Of a stretch of 64,000 nucleotides of DNA, positions 43,961 to 54,717 are shown piece after piece; the stretch's first letter is position 1, and each line of letters begins with the position of its first letter. The notes under the pieces are model-generated. The model did not search any database and was not told the DNA's origin. It saw nothing but the letters and a program-made list of their open reading frames with translations. A program made the position numbers and the translations under genes. Source of the DNA: Echria macrotheca (lineage: Eukaryota; Ascomycota; Sordariomycetes; Sordariales; Schizotheciaceae); NCBI GenBank assembly GCA_030411725.1, contig MU839838.1:186001-250000 (forward strand), written 5' to 3'.

Positions 43961-45331
43961 ATCTCAATCGTGGAGTAAGCCGCACTGGATGCTTCTTTAC
44001 TCATTAGGGAGCGGGTAAGACGATTGCTCTATTACGATGTCGTCGATCCTGGAGGTTTATTTCTAGTTACTTGCAGAGATGTGGCGATCTCGTGAAGGAG
44101 AGGCAATAGTGTTTAACAGGTCCAGTTGTTTGTACTGCATCTACGACTCCAAATCGGCCACTTCAGAGCTCAGATCTCTCCGCCAACCCTTTCCGGGCCA
44201 GCGCCTTCACACATGGAGTTGAATGAAGCGCGGAAGGTATCAAGGCCGTTTCCGATGGGATTATCCTTGATGATCCTTGACCGCAGTTGGTCTGCCATTG
44301 CGGATGGCGGGCTCTCGATGCGAAGTGAAAAGAGGCGCGTACTGCGACATGTTTGCGCTGGCTGCCCCGGGATCCAAATTAGTCAGCAGAGATGTGGGCC
44401 ACGAAAGCCGCATCAGGGGGCGCAGTGGAAAAGTGGGCTGTCCCTTTACCCCGCATGCCCCAACTCCGCCAGCGGGCCGCAAACGGCGTTTGGTTGGCTA
44501 AGAAGAGAATTCGCAACGCGTTGGTGGGAACAAAGGTCACAAGGGCGATGTTAGAATCACACCACCATAGCGTTGGAAAACGGAGCTGAGAAACGGTATA
44601 ATAAGAAACTTCGTGGGTACGAGGCCTACCGTTTTATGCACGTGACTTAAGTTCCGCTGAGTCAGCAACTTGCCACAAAGAGAAAGTGAACGACGAGGTC
44701 CAGAAACACGTTTTCGCCCTCCCAATAATAACGACAGCTTCTGGTCTTCGTTGTTGTTCAGAGGGTGCGGTTTTTTGTCCTCATAGCTACTGGTTCTGGA
44801 CCATTCTGAGCAGACAGGGAACTTTTATGAGCAAAATTCGTGTTGGTGTTTGTTGTGGAAGGAGAGCTTGCATCTTTGCAAAAAAAATCTTAAGTGGCCT
44901 CACGAGGCACCCCCGGCCACAACCACTCTGGCCGGGAACCACTCTGGCCCGGCCACAACCACTCAACCCCCGACCGCAGCTGCTTCAACGCCCGGGGATG
45001 AGCACGAGAGTTGCCCGTTGTCCGTTTCGTAAACAAAGTAGAATCCACAAAGATGTTACTATGATCGAGTAGCTAGATATATACTCGCTTGCTTTATACA
45101 AGACATCAGGTAAAGAGCATCGCACATGGTCACAAGTATCAAGGCACATTGTAGGAGTCTCAGTGAATCTGTCCCTGCCAGCCACCCGGCTAGCCCAGAA
45201 CGGAAGGAACGCCGTTTGTTGAGTCACCCCCTCTCCCGCGTCAGAAAGACGGCAGGGACAATAGACCTTTGAAAGATAAACCTTTGAACAACTTCTTTCC
45301 CCAAACAACACTGCCATCGCCAAGTGTCGAA

Positions 45332-47110
45332 ATGGCGCAGCAACCCACCAACACCGGGCCCGGCTCCACAGCCGATGCCGTACAACATATCATCGACCGC
45401 GAAGCCGCTGCCGAGGAGATTTTAGACCTCCGAGCCCAATTCGAGAAGGCGGACTCTCTCGTCATCAAGGCGATGATGCTGGATCGCGAAAAATTCAAGG
45501 CTGCGGCCACGGCTTTCTCCAAGAGTCTCGACTCCCGCGACCAAGGCCAACAATCCCTCCAGGGATGCCAAGAGAACATCGAGATCAACCGCCGACGTCT
45601 CGCGGAATCGGAAGCCCGTCTCAATCAGGCTACGGCTCGCCTGACTCCACAAGACGGGGAATTCCTGTTGGAGCTGGCGGGGAACTACCTCGAAAGCGAT
45701 GAGTTCGTCGAGCACACGCTACACTCCGACCTGGCCAACATCAACGACGTGCGGGTCAGCCGGCTCAAGCTAGAGATCGACGGGGCTCGAGAAGATGCCC
45801 ACCATTATCAGATGGAAATGGAAAAGCTTGCCAAAGCCAACCAAGCGGCGAGCCTAGAAACTCGCAAATCGCTAGAGTCTGTTCAGCAACAGCTGCAAGA
45901 CAAGACCACGCGGCTGGCGGAAGTCGAGAAAAGACTCCAAGAAGCCGAGACAATCGGTCGCCAGAAGGATGTCGAGTTGCAGCTGCTGCGCGAGCAGCTA
46001 CAAGCCGCGAACCAAGCCGGCAAGCACCGAGACAACCAGCTCAAAGAGGCTCAAATAGCCTTGAGCAGTTATCCACAAGGCTTGCGGAAACAGAAGGCCA
46101 ACTTCAACAGTCTTCAGTTGATATCAACGAGTTTGAGGGCCATGGACTATTTCTTCGTCGTCAACTTCAGGTTGCCGTGACGAGATTTGACGAGACCGAG
46201 AGTCAAGTCGAGTATATGCTCGGCCGCCTTGAAAGTGCTAATGGTCGGATCGAGGATGCCACAACGGCTCTCGATGAAGTTGAGGGTCATGCAATGTTCC
46301 TCCGCGGTCAGCTTCAGACTGCCGCAATCAGACTCGATGAGACCCAAAGCCAACTTGAGCAGACAGAAGGTCGACTCGAGCAGGCCGAACGTCAGCTCGA
46401 GGAGACGTGTAAACAACACGAGGGCACTCTCGAGAGGTTTGTGCTCGATCGCAACGAGAGGATGGGGGCTTTATATGAGCGCCTATCGAGATGCCTGGGG
46501 GAGCTCTGCGACTTCAGGATGTTCCCCAACCAATGGCGGCCGTTTGTCGAGGCCATGGGCCCGATGAGGTCAGCTACGGCGCACGGCAATGGCATTCGGC
46601 CCTACATGGTCTACCAATCCTGGGAAGAGGCCAAGCACAATGGAGAGCGTGCAGTCGATGCCGGTCTCGCAAGAGCCGCAGAGTGCCGAGTGTCTGCTCT
46701 GCCTTGCCGTCTATCAGGTCTTGGCGGTGCTGCGCAAATGGAACGCGCCCAATTTCGATGTTGTCCAACAGACCGAAATCGAGGCTGTCAATACGAGGCT
46801 ACAACAATTTTGCGAGTCCCCGCTGGCCGATTATTGTCTCGCACAAGACGAAGACAAATTCGAGTCAGCCTCGATGATGCGGATAGACGGTGGTCTTGTT
46901 TTCATCGCCAATCCTCAAGACGCTCATCCTCAATGGGGCTTTTATTTTGTCGTTGACGACAACCGGAGGACGGTTTGTGCGTTGAGCACCGCTCGCGTGA
47001 CGGTCGATGAGATGCTGGCAACTGTGTTTATCCGGCCGACAGCCGACGAGGAAATTCGTGTTCGAATGCGGACACGGAGGGACTGGCAATGGTGGTGGGA
47101 TTTTCAGTGA
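45332..47110 (+). CDS. Coiled-coil orphan protein interrupted by two compensating frameshifts
   Basis: The ATG at 45332 opens one frame (AQQPTNTGPGSTADAVQHII, then a long coiled coil) that loses sense near 46,050. The continuation (LEQLSTRLAETEGQ onward) is in the -1 frame up to about 46,640. The original frame then resumes (SAECLLCLAVYQVLAVLRKW) to the stop at 47108-47110. No GT donor lies near either switch, so these are not introns. The middle frame is truly coding: it holds a 49-residue (147-nt) tandem repeat, EGHGLFLRRQLQVAVTRFDE and EGHAMFLRGQLQTAAIRLDE. About 592 residues if both shifts are bridged. Options: a recent pseudogene, assembly errors or recoding. Function unknown. Confidence 0.6.
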
Positions 47111-47236
47111 GAGTAGGCAGTAATGGAATAATGTAAACCAACAATACATGCTTGATGTGATTTGTGATCTGCTTTAAATCGGAAACGCTTGGTTGCGTTG
47201 ATTCTCAAACATGACAGTTTACGGCTTGGACTGTGA

Positions 47237-47648
47237 GGGTTAAAATCTGGCATCTGATAGGGGTGCGCCCGCCTCTTGCTCCGGGTGCATCCCCTTGAAG
47301 ATAAACTTTCCGCGTAAATCCTCAAATACAAGCGTTTGGGCGTGATAACAATAGCAAAAGGGCTTCATAATGTATCAATTACGTTCTTAAACCATTATTT
47401 ACCCGATATAAGATATATCTAAGGGTATAGCGAATAAACGTAACGACCTCAAATCTTTGCTTTCTCTACCTTTATATGTTTCAAGACCCTTATATATATC
47501 GTAAATAGGCCTTTGGCAAATATATATACAGCTTTCAGGAAAAAACATCAACAGTAAATTAGAGGGCATATGGGTAAAAAGCTATGGCGGGCGGATGCAC
47601 CCGTAGCAGAAGGGGGGTGCACCCCTATCAGATGTCCTTTCAAAACCC
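47237..47648. mobile_element. MITE-like element with 42-bp terminal inverted repeats
   Basis: Inverted copies at 47251-47292 and 47593-47634 share CATCTGATAGGGGTGC and CGGGTGCATCC (on opposite strands), with a handful of mismatches across 42 bp. Similarity may extend outward to GGGTT at 47237 and AACCC at 47648. The interior (about 300 bp) is AT-rich with no coding capacity, as expected for a non-autonomous DNA transposon. No convincing target-site duplication was seen, so the exact ends are uncertain. Confidence 0.75.
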
Positions 47649-49255
47649 AGTATATGTAGTAAATAGACCTTCTACATACCGCTGCAAACCTCAATTACGC
47701 CCCTAGACGACTCTAAACCCGCAGTTACTTTGGATTGCATATGTGTATCGTACATCCAATACTCTTTTTGAACTGTTAAAGGGGCCTTCAGACGGGGCAA
47801 CCAGGGGATTACTCCTTGTCTATCCGTCCACATCCCACATTCTCTTCAGTCTCATAGTCGGGCTGTCCGCCATTTGGACCAAGTATGGCTGCCGGTGCTT
47901 GTCCCGATCTCTCTCTAACCTTTAACCAGATCTCTTCCTTGTCCCATCCCTCAGCCCGTCACAATACAGACTTCATATTTACTGCGAAATAATACGTACT
48001 TACGACGCTCGTGGTCTTCATCCACGGCTTCGGGATTTCCATACGTGGTGTTACCGCAACAAGTAGAAATCCAAAATACACATCCGAGTACGTGAAAACA
48101 AGCTTCCGTTCGTCCAAGCTAAGGTTTGAGTCCCAACAGCGTCCCGTCTCGCAACCTGTACTGGTAGATATCTTACCTACCAACCCTATCTATGTCTTTC
48201 CAGCGAATGCCAAATTGCAGGCGCGTGATGCCCGTGGCCCCCGTTCAAGCAGGAAGTGGCTGAGAGCAGTTTGCGCGTCCAGGTTGGGAAGCCAAGTTAG
48301 TTGCTGACATGAGGCACGTTCGTAGGCAAGGCGCTCACCAACGTACCAGCGCCCGCAATCACCCGTAAGTCACAAGGATTGCGAGGCTCTGCACTGTATG
48401 CGAGTTGGCAATGTCTAAACTACATGTTAGCCACATCAACCAGCAGGAAGCACGGCCGGGAACCTTCGGAAGACTATTTGCCAAAGTCGGGAGGGGAAGC
48501 TGACGATATGCCGGCATGCAGGTTGTTTCCTGTGTTTGTCAACTTGCCTAACAACGGCAGCACAAACAGAAGAGGGAGGTCTCCATTGCGGCGCCGATGG
48601 CTGATCCGTATGCTCAACAACGAACAAATTCGTCAGATAAGTTAGGGAGCAGCCAGATGGCGCCACCACTGGCGGTTTGAGGAGGTGCTCGGCCTGAGAC
48701 AACCGGCTTGAGGCGGTCATTGATGCCATTGCGCATTACCTTGTCACGCAATAGTCCTTTCGTACTGACACTAGACACAAAGGTTTTACCGTGCCAAAGC
48801 TCGAGGACGATGAGGATGGTACGGGGAGATACCCCTAAATGTGACTCATGGACTTGTTGATGACAGCATTGGTGTCTTTGTCCGCTGTTCAAGCTATTTT
48901 ATCACGTTTTCATGATGTGAAGAGCATCACTGAGATTCAACAGACATATCCTGGAGACAGTAAGAAAGAGGGAAAGGGTATGGAAGCGTCTGCTAGTTAG
49001 AACAAATGATGTTCCCAGGCTGACAAAACCGAGAACACTGAGTATCGGCGGCAGTGGAGTGCATAGGGCAGAGGATGATTGCTTTCCCGCACACTTCTTG
49101 AAAAATAGCAGAATCGAAAATAACTGACCTTTTCCGCCCTCAAAACCACACAGACTTCGTCGAACTCGAACTCGACATCATATCTAAGGAACGATGAGTT
49201 TTGATCCCCGTCATGGAACATGCACTAACTGTTCAGTTACCTTATCAGAGAAAAG
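47649..49255. other. Intergenic, 1.6 kb
   Basis: It separates the MITE-like element from the second zinc-knuckle gene. Short open frames on both strands have no recognisable features. Confidence 0.5.
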
Positions 49256-50494
49256 ATGGACTACGGTGACGGAGCCAGCAACGCCAAAAAGCGCAAGCTT
49301 GGGCAGACAACTCCCTCATTTCAGCCAGCTTCAGCCCGCCGCGCTCAGAATTATACGGACCAAAGCACTGAACAGCCCCAACGTCCAGCAGTCCCGAGTT
49401 TCAAGCAGCCGGGACTCCTGGAAGTACCGGCCTCCGATGTCTTGGTAAGACAACGTCCTCCCTCCGAGCCTCTTTTCGTTGGCTCCAAGCGGCTCATCGA
49501 TTACAACTGGTATTGCCAAACCCCTGGTGGTCAGCGGGACTCGGTAAACTACACCGCAAAGGTCGCACGGGACCGCGAGTCTCTCCTGGCGCTCGTTGAC
49601 ACAATGGAACACATCGCGGCCCAAAGTGGGGGCACTTTGTTCAATCTTCAGTTGTCTGTGGTTACCCCAGGACAACACGCCAAGGACATCGGTTTGATGG
49701 CACAGATGCTGGAGGATCAGGAGCGCCAAAAGGGACAGCAGCAGACCACGCCGTCGGCTAAACAGCCCCCCTCGCGAACCCAAGTGGACAGCAACAATGA
49801 CCCGTCTTCCAAACTGTCTTTTGCCAACAAGAACCAGCCCGTTATCAAGGCCGAGGAGCCCAACCAGGGCTTACACACTCTGAATCTCCCCCCTGTTCGA
49901 TGCGCCAACTGCGAAAGGCATGGCCACGAGCTCAAAAACTGCGTTGTGCCCAATTCCGAGTATGGCAGCATAACCGGGTGTCCCATCTGCAACACAAAGC
50001 GACATGTTCTAGACACCTGCCCAGTTCTAGGAAGCAAGTCAGGACCCGAAAAGAACGAGATTCTGGTTGATCACCTGCTGTTGGCCCGAAAGAGGGCGCC
50101 TCAAATCGCCTCTGAGAAGTATAGCTGGATCGATCTGCTCGAGGTAGCCAGACACAGGCTCCGACCAAACGGCCTGGGCCACATTCATGGCGAACTGCCG
50201 TGGACGGATGGCTTCGCCAAGAAAATGGCCCGGACGAAACCCTATGCGCGAGAACTTGGGGGCAGAACGCATCCCGATGTCTTTCGGCCTGGGAGGGATC
50301 CGAGAGAGGATCTCCCGATTGATACTTGCTGGATAGAGAAAACGCTTGACCAAGTCACGGATGAGGTTAAGAAGGGCAAGTGGGATCGGCAGCGGAAGAG
50401 GTACAGGGCCAGCCCGAGTCCCACGGAGGGAAAAAAGCGCCTTTGGAGTGAGGGTCGAGGAGAAATGCATACAAAGAGATGGAGACAATATTGA
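49256..50494 (+). CDS. Double CCHC zinc-knuckle protein, copy 2
   Basis: A single-exon gene of 412 residues, paralogous along its whole length to the gene at 24525-25985. Shared landmarks are a basic start (NAKKRKLGQ), PSEPLFVGSKRLIDYNWY, knuckle 1 CANCERHGHELKNC (about 219-232), the linker VVPNSEYGSITG, knuckle 2 CPICNTKRHVLDTC (about 242-255) and LLARKRAPQIASEKYSWIDL. The linker between the N-terminal domain and the knuckles and the C-terminal 100 residues have diverged, and the C-terminus here is shorter and basic (KWDRQRKRYRASPSP). Both genes lack introns. The knuckles predict single-stranded nucleic-acid binding; the biological role is unknown. Confidence 0.88.
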   Translation: MDYGDGASNAKKRKLGQTTPSFQPASARRAQNYTDQSTEQPQRPAVPSFKQPGLLEVPASDVLVRQRPPSEPLFVGSKRLIDYNWYCQTPGGQRDSVNYTAKVARDRESLLALVDTMEHIAAQSGGTLFNLQLSVVTPGQHAKDIGLMAQMLEDQERQKGQQQTTPSAKQPPSRTQVDSNNDPSSKLSFANKNQPVIKAEEPNQGLHTLNLPPVRCANCERHGHELKNCVVPNSEYGSITGCPICNTKRHVLDTCPVLGSKSGPEKNEILVDHLLLARKRAPQIASEKYSWIDLLEVARHRLRPNGLGHIHGELPWTDGFAKKMARTKPYARELGGRTHPDVFRPGRDPREDLPIDTCWIEKTLDQVTDEVKKGKWDRQRKRYRASPSPTEGKKRLWSEGRGEMHTKRWRQY

Positions 50495-51230
50495 GTGATA
50501 CGGAGGACGTTGATTACCAAATAAGGTAATTTCTCGAAAGGTAGGTAGACCCTTGGAAGAATCAGGATGCAACGGAGGAATACCTGCAATTAGAAGGCGA
50601 ATAAGGAAGTTGTCTCGGATGCCAATGTTTCCAATTTGGTATGATCGCCAGATACCGAGTTTAATCCTCGAATACACAGTTCAAGCCTCTGGTACAAGAA
50701 CTTCAACTGCATCGCCCAGCCCCTGGCAGACTGGAGCCGTGACTTTCCAGCAACAATGCATGTCTGTGCATGATGTCAACGGAGATAGATGAGGCGTTGA
50801 AACGGTGCTGAGCCCTGAGAGAGCAATGCTGGGGATGCTTGTTTGGTAGAAGAGAGAGAGGAGCCCTGATGTTTGGCTAAATACAGGTGTTGTGGTCCTA
50901 GCGCTCCTTCCATCTGTCTGGTGTGCTCCTTCCTGGTCTAACAGCCCCGTTGTGGGCTCCGTTGTGGGCTCTGGGGTGGGCGACGACGACCACAAAGGGA
51001 TCCTCAGCGTCGCCAAAAGCTCAAAGCCGAAGGGAACGCCCATCTCTTGACGCTCTAGACTTACAAGTCATCGTTGAGGATATTGAGGTGTCTTCTAAGC
51101 GAGATCATTTCTATCAACTACGGCCTCGCCTACGACCACCATGACAACTACCAACTGTCTTTACCGGCATTCCTTTTCATCCCCAACTCCTATCATCCCC
51201 GTGAATCCAGCTAACCCGAAGGCGACAGCT
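50495..51230. other. Intergenic, 0.74 kb
   Basis: A convergent spacer between the second zinc-knuckle gene and the short-chain dehydrogenase gene; no feature is supported. Confidence 0.5.
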
Positions 51231-52303
51231 TCAACCCCCCGCCAATGGCCCCATGACCTCGTCCCAAGCCCTCCCCGCAAACTCTTCGTCGTCAAGCAAC
51301 CCATTCATCCTGAATAGTCAGCAACAGCCAGAGCCAGCCAAGGGCCAACTCACGGATACAGCACATCATTATGCCAGAGCTTCCCACGACTCTCCACCCC
51401 CAACGCCGTCGCGCTGACCAACGACCGTCCCCCCTCCTCAGCCGAACGCATGACAAACTTCCCAGCGAGACCCATGACCTGCCTCGAAAGCCACGGCTGA
51501 TCCCGCCCCAAGTCCGTCTTGCACATTCCCGGACACACGGCATTCACAACAACGTCCGGACCCGCCACATCCGCAATGGCACGCATGACGACCAGCCCCA
51601 GCAACTTGACGGTACAATAACTCCTCATCGCGTCCCATCCATCCGGGTCGTTCGCCATGCGCAGCATACTCCCCTCATACTTGTCGAACCACTTCCTCTC
51701 GACCAGGTCGTTGCCGTTGCTGTTCACAAACGTCAGATGGGATGTAGGCTTCAAGAGGGGAACAAGAAGCCGCGCCATCAGGGCCGTCGAGAGCACGTTG
51801 ACCTGGAGCGCCATGTCCCAGCCCTCGGACGACATCTCGTAGCGCGGCGGGGCGAGACCGGCGCTGAGGAGGGCGATGTCGAGACCCGAGTGCTCGACCT
51901 CCTTTGCGAGCGATGCACAGAACGCACGGACAGAGGTAAAAGTGGCTAGGTCGACGACAAGGTACGTGATGCTTTCGGGGCCTCGACCGGTCCGCGACAG
52001 GATCCGGGATTTGGTGGCCTCGCCTTTGGCGGCGGTTCGGACGCCGAGGATAAGCTTGTCGGCGCCGAGGGCCGAGTACTTGACGGCGGCCTCGAACCCA
52101 AGACCCGTGTTGCATCCGGTGACGAGGACGGTCTTACCGGCGAACGAGAGGTCGAAATCGAGCGGCGGGTGCTTGGCGCCCCAGCGGAGCTTGCCCACGA
52201 AGCCGAGGCCGGACGGACGGGTAGCCTGGCCGGGGGGCGGCGTCTCACGTGCGGTGATAACATTCAAAGACATGCTGAACGGTTGTGGGGAGATAAATTG
52301 CAT
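51231..52303 (-). CDS. Short-chain dehydrogenase/reductase 1
   Basis: Exons 52303-51354 and 51309-51231 give 342 residues. The 44-nt intron adds a C-terminal exon (MNGLLDDEEFAGRAWDEVMG) typical of the family. The start at 52303 could be replaced by the Met at 52273. The cofactor loop is TGCNTGLG (62-69). An LSAG block stands where NAG is usual, a VNVLS block follows, and the catalytic Tyr-x-x-x-Lys is YCTVK (about 229-233). It predicts an NAD(P)H-dependent oxidoreductase; the substrate is unknown. It lies 78 bp downstream of a second dehydrogenase gene on the same strand, with a Zn2Cys6 regulator gene beyond that, so the three may be co-regulated. Confidence 0.9.
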
Positions 52304-52381
52304 GGAGGGTACGAGAAAAGTCTATATACTGCCCCGGAGGGTTTTAGGTGGGGGTCGGCTCAATGTTAAAGTCTCCGGCCC

Positions 52382-53516
52382 TTACGCCTTCCAATCGACG
52401 AGCGCGTCGTCCCCCAGCTTGGACTTGATCAGCCGCTCGCTCAAATCCCACAGGGCATCCCCGAGAACAGGGTCGGACGCCTGCGAGGACTCCTTGCCAG
52501 GCGTGTCGGGATCGCTAAAGTACCAGCCGTTCATCTTTTGCTCTTCGATCTTTGGCGAGGTCAAGGCCCAGAGAGCACTGTACGCCCCCTGCTCGACGTC
52601 ACGGCCACCCGCCAGCATAGCCCAGGTAAGTAGCTTGCCCGTCAGTCCTGGGTAGGCGTCCTTCCACTGCTGTTGCATTGCCGTGTTGACCTGGGCGGTT
52701 AGCAGATGTCAGAAAATCAAACTGGGTACTTACAGCTCCGGGATGCACCGACAGGGCGTATATCCGATCGTTATTCTCTTTGATGACTTTGCCCGCGAGT
52801 CCGTACTTGGCCAGCAGAATCAGCGCAAGTTTGGTCCTCCCGTACAGCTCAGTCGGCCCCCTGTGGTGGATTGAATCAGCTACGTGTCTCTTTGGGGGAA
52901 ACGACCCATCTCCAGTATGACCAAAGAAGGGAACAATCGCATCTGACACGTACAGGCTGGGGTTGTTGATCTCTTCAAGGCTCGCAAAGTGCACGTTGCT
53001 GGGTGCGGTGCGGTGCATCTCGCTGGCCTCAAAGACGACCCTCGGCGCGGGATTCGACGGGTCCTTGGCCGTCATTCTCAAGACCGGCCACAGCTGGTTG
53101 CACACGTAAAACTGGCCGAGATAATTGACGCCAAAGTGCCGGTCGATCCCGTCGGCGTCGAGACCGTACTGATTCGCGTTGATGCCCGCCGAGAGGACGA
53201 GAAAGTCGAGCCGGTCGAGCGACTCGCGCAGGCTGCTAAAGACCTCGCGGACTTGTGACAGCGTGCCCAAGTCGCATTCCTTCCAGTCGACTTGTGCAGT
53301 CGGCGTCTCCTTCTTGATCTTTTCGATGGCCTCGGCCCCCTGCTCTTCCTTGCGGTTGACCATGATCACACGACAGCCGGCGTTGGCAAGGGCGCGGGAA
53401 ATTTCGAAGCCGATGCCGAAGGCACCACCGACGACGACGGCGACGCGGCCATCGAGGTTTTCGGGGTGGACCGGCGTGGGGCCGATACCCGTCGTCTTTT
53501 GGAGGATTGATTGCAT
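52382..53516 (-). CDS. Short-chain dehydrogenase/reductase 2 (retinol-dehydrogenase-like)
   Basis: Exons 53516-52734 and 52690-52382 with a 43-nt phase-0 intron give 363 residues. The intron falls just after the conserved VHPGAV, continuing NTAMQQQW. The cofactor loop is the variant GGAFGIG (30-36), with Gly in place of the usual Thr. DLGTLSQVREVF, LSAGINANQYGLDADGIDRH and the catalytic YGRTK (about 221-225) fit the WW-domain-oxidoreductase or retinol-dehydrogenase-like group of fungal SDRs. The substrate is unknown. It may be a tailoring or detoxifying enzyme together with its downstream neighbour. Confidence 0.9.
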
Positions 53517-54717
53517 GGTATCAATTGATGTGAGTAATATGGTAATTGAAGTTGTGCCCGCGAGTTTGGACGGTTCGTTGGGTTGTGCTTTATAAATCCA
53601 GGGTCGGCTTCGTCATTGCCTTGATGGTGGTGGGCGAAGGACGGTCTTGCCGAGTCTCGCAATGACATCACGACTCTGCATTCGGAGGAGCGCCGCGATG
53701 TCGCACCGGGTCGATCACGGGACTCGGCAAGCAAGTACATGTCGTTTTCCTCGACGGATTGTACGGCGTAATAGATGGTTCAAAGTTGAAATTTTGACAG
53801 CGCGCATGGCAAAGGTTGCAAGGGGATTCATCCTGTCGTCAGCCAGTTGCCCTTGGACCTGAGAACTACAGTGATACGATAAGTGTAAATATTCGGTCTT
53901 GATGGCTTCATCAAGTTGTAAATATCTGTCAATTGCTCTTGAAAAGAGATAGCGAAGGATCAAGCATCCTCGTAGACTCCCTACACGACTCGTTGAGGCC
54001 TAGACCAGCTCGGGGTCTGTGAAGGGTTTCCCGGGGGGCCGCGAAGGTCCTTCGAGTACAGCCTTCGACGACTCGAACCTCTGATCTAATTAACGAGGCA
54101 CAGTTCGATGGCTTCGATGATCAGATGGAAATAGCTGCTGTCAGCGCAACTCGATTGTATCTTTCAGCCTTATCTCCTGCGCGCAGTCGCAATTGATCCA
54201 ACGATTTGCAGCCATCTGCCAGGCTTGCAGCGCGAAGGAGGGCGGACGCGACCAGCTATTGTTACCCCGCTATGACAGACGCGTCAAGACGCCAGCAAAA
54301 TTCGATAATCCGTCATCTAAACGACCACCCCGCCCCCGCTACGCAAGCCATCACGCCACAAGCCAAGTCAGCCCTTCCGATAGCAACGACCGGACAAGCC
54401 CTCACGTAGGTAAGGCAATCTACAAGTCCTTTCGAGGCAGTCAAGGAGTCCAGTCAGCCGTTTAACTAAACCCTTTCGAGCCGTTTGGCATAGATTCTTC
54501 GAGCCGACCGATTCAAGTTACCACGTGGTTGAAGCAACCCACAAGCCCTCTCCCCAAGGACTGCAGACAACGGCTTATTCACTCACCGGACTCTTCAGTA
54601 TCTACATTTATTAGACCCCTACGCTTTATCGACACAAGACAAAGAGAACAACGCGAAGCTCAAAATCAATCCTAGTATACCCCAAGATCCCCAGCAACCT
54701 TACGCTATCATATCACA
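53517..54717. other. Intergenic, 1.2 kb
   Basis: Promoter of the dehydrogenase gene and 3' flank of the regulator gene. The 14-mer GGCCGCGAAGGTCC at about 54,038 matches the leader of the inverted-repeat arms, but nothing around it does. No gene is supported. Confidence 0.5.

Larger units (their letters stand above)
39214..45331. other. Gene-poor accessory stretch, 6.1 kb
   Basis: No intact gene was found. GC-rich patches alternate with AT-rich islands (about 40,690-41,420 and 42,240-42,860) that have many TA dinucleotides and stop codons. It also holds two degraded gene relics and a strong hairpin, listed separately, and a short run of repeated CCACAACCACTC-type blocks at about 44,920-44,980. 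Open frames up to about 150 codons at 39.2-40.3 kb show no recognisable family. Confidence 0.6.
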
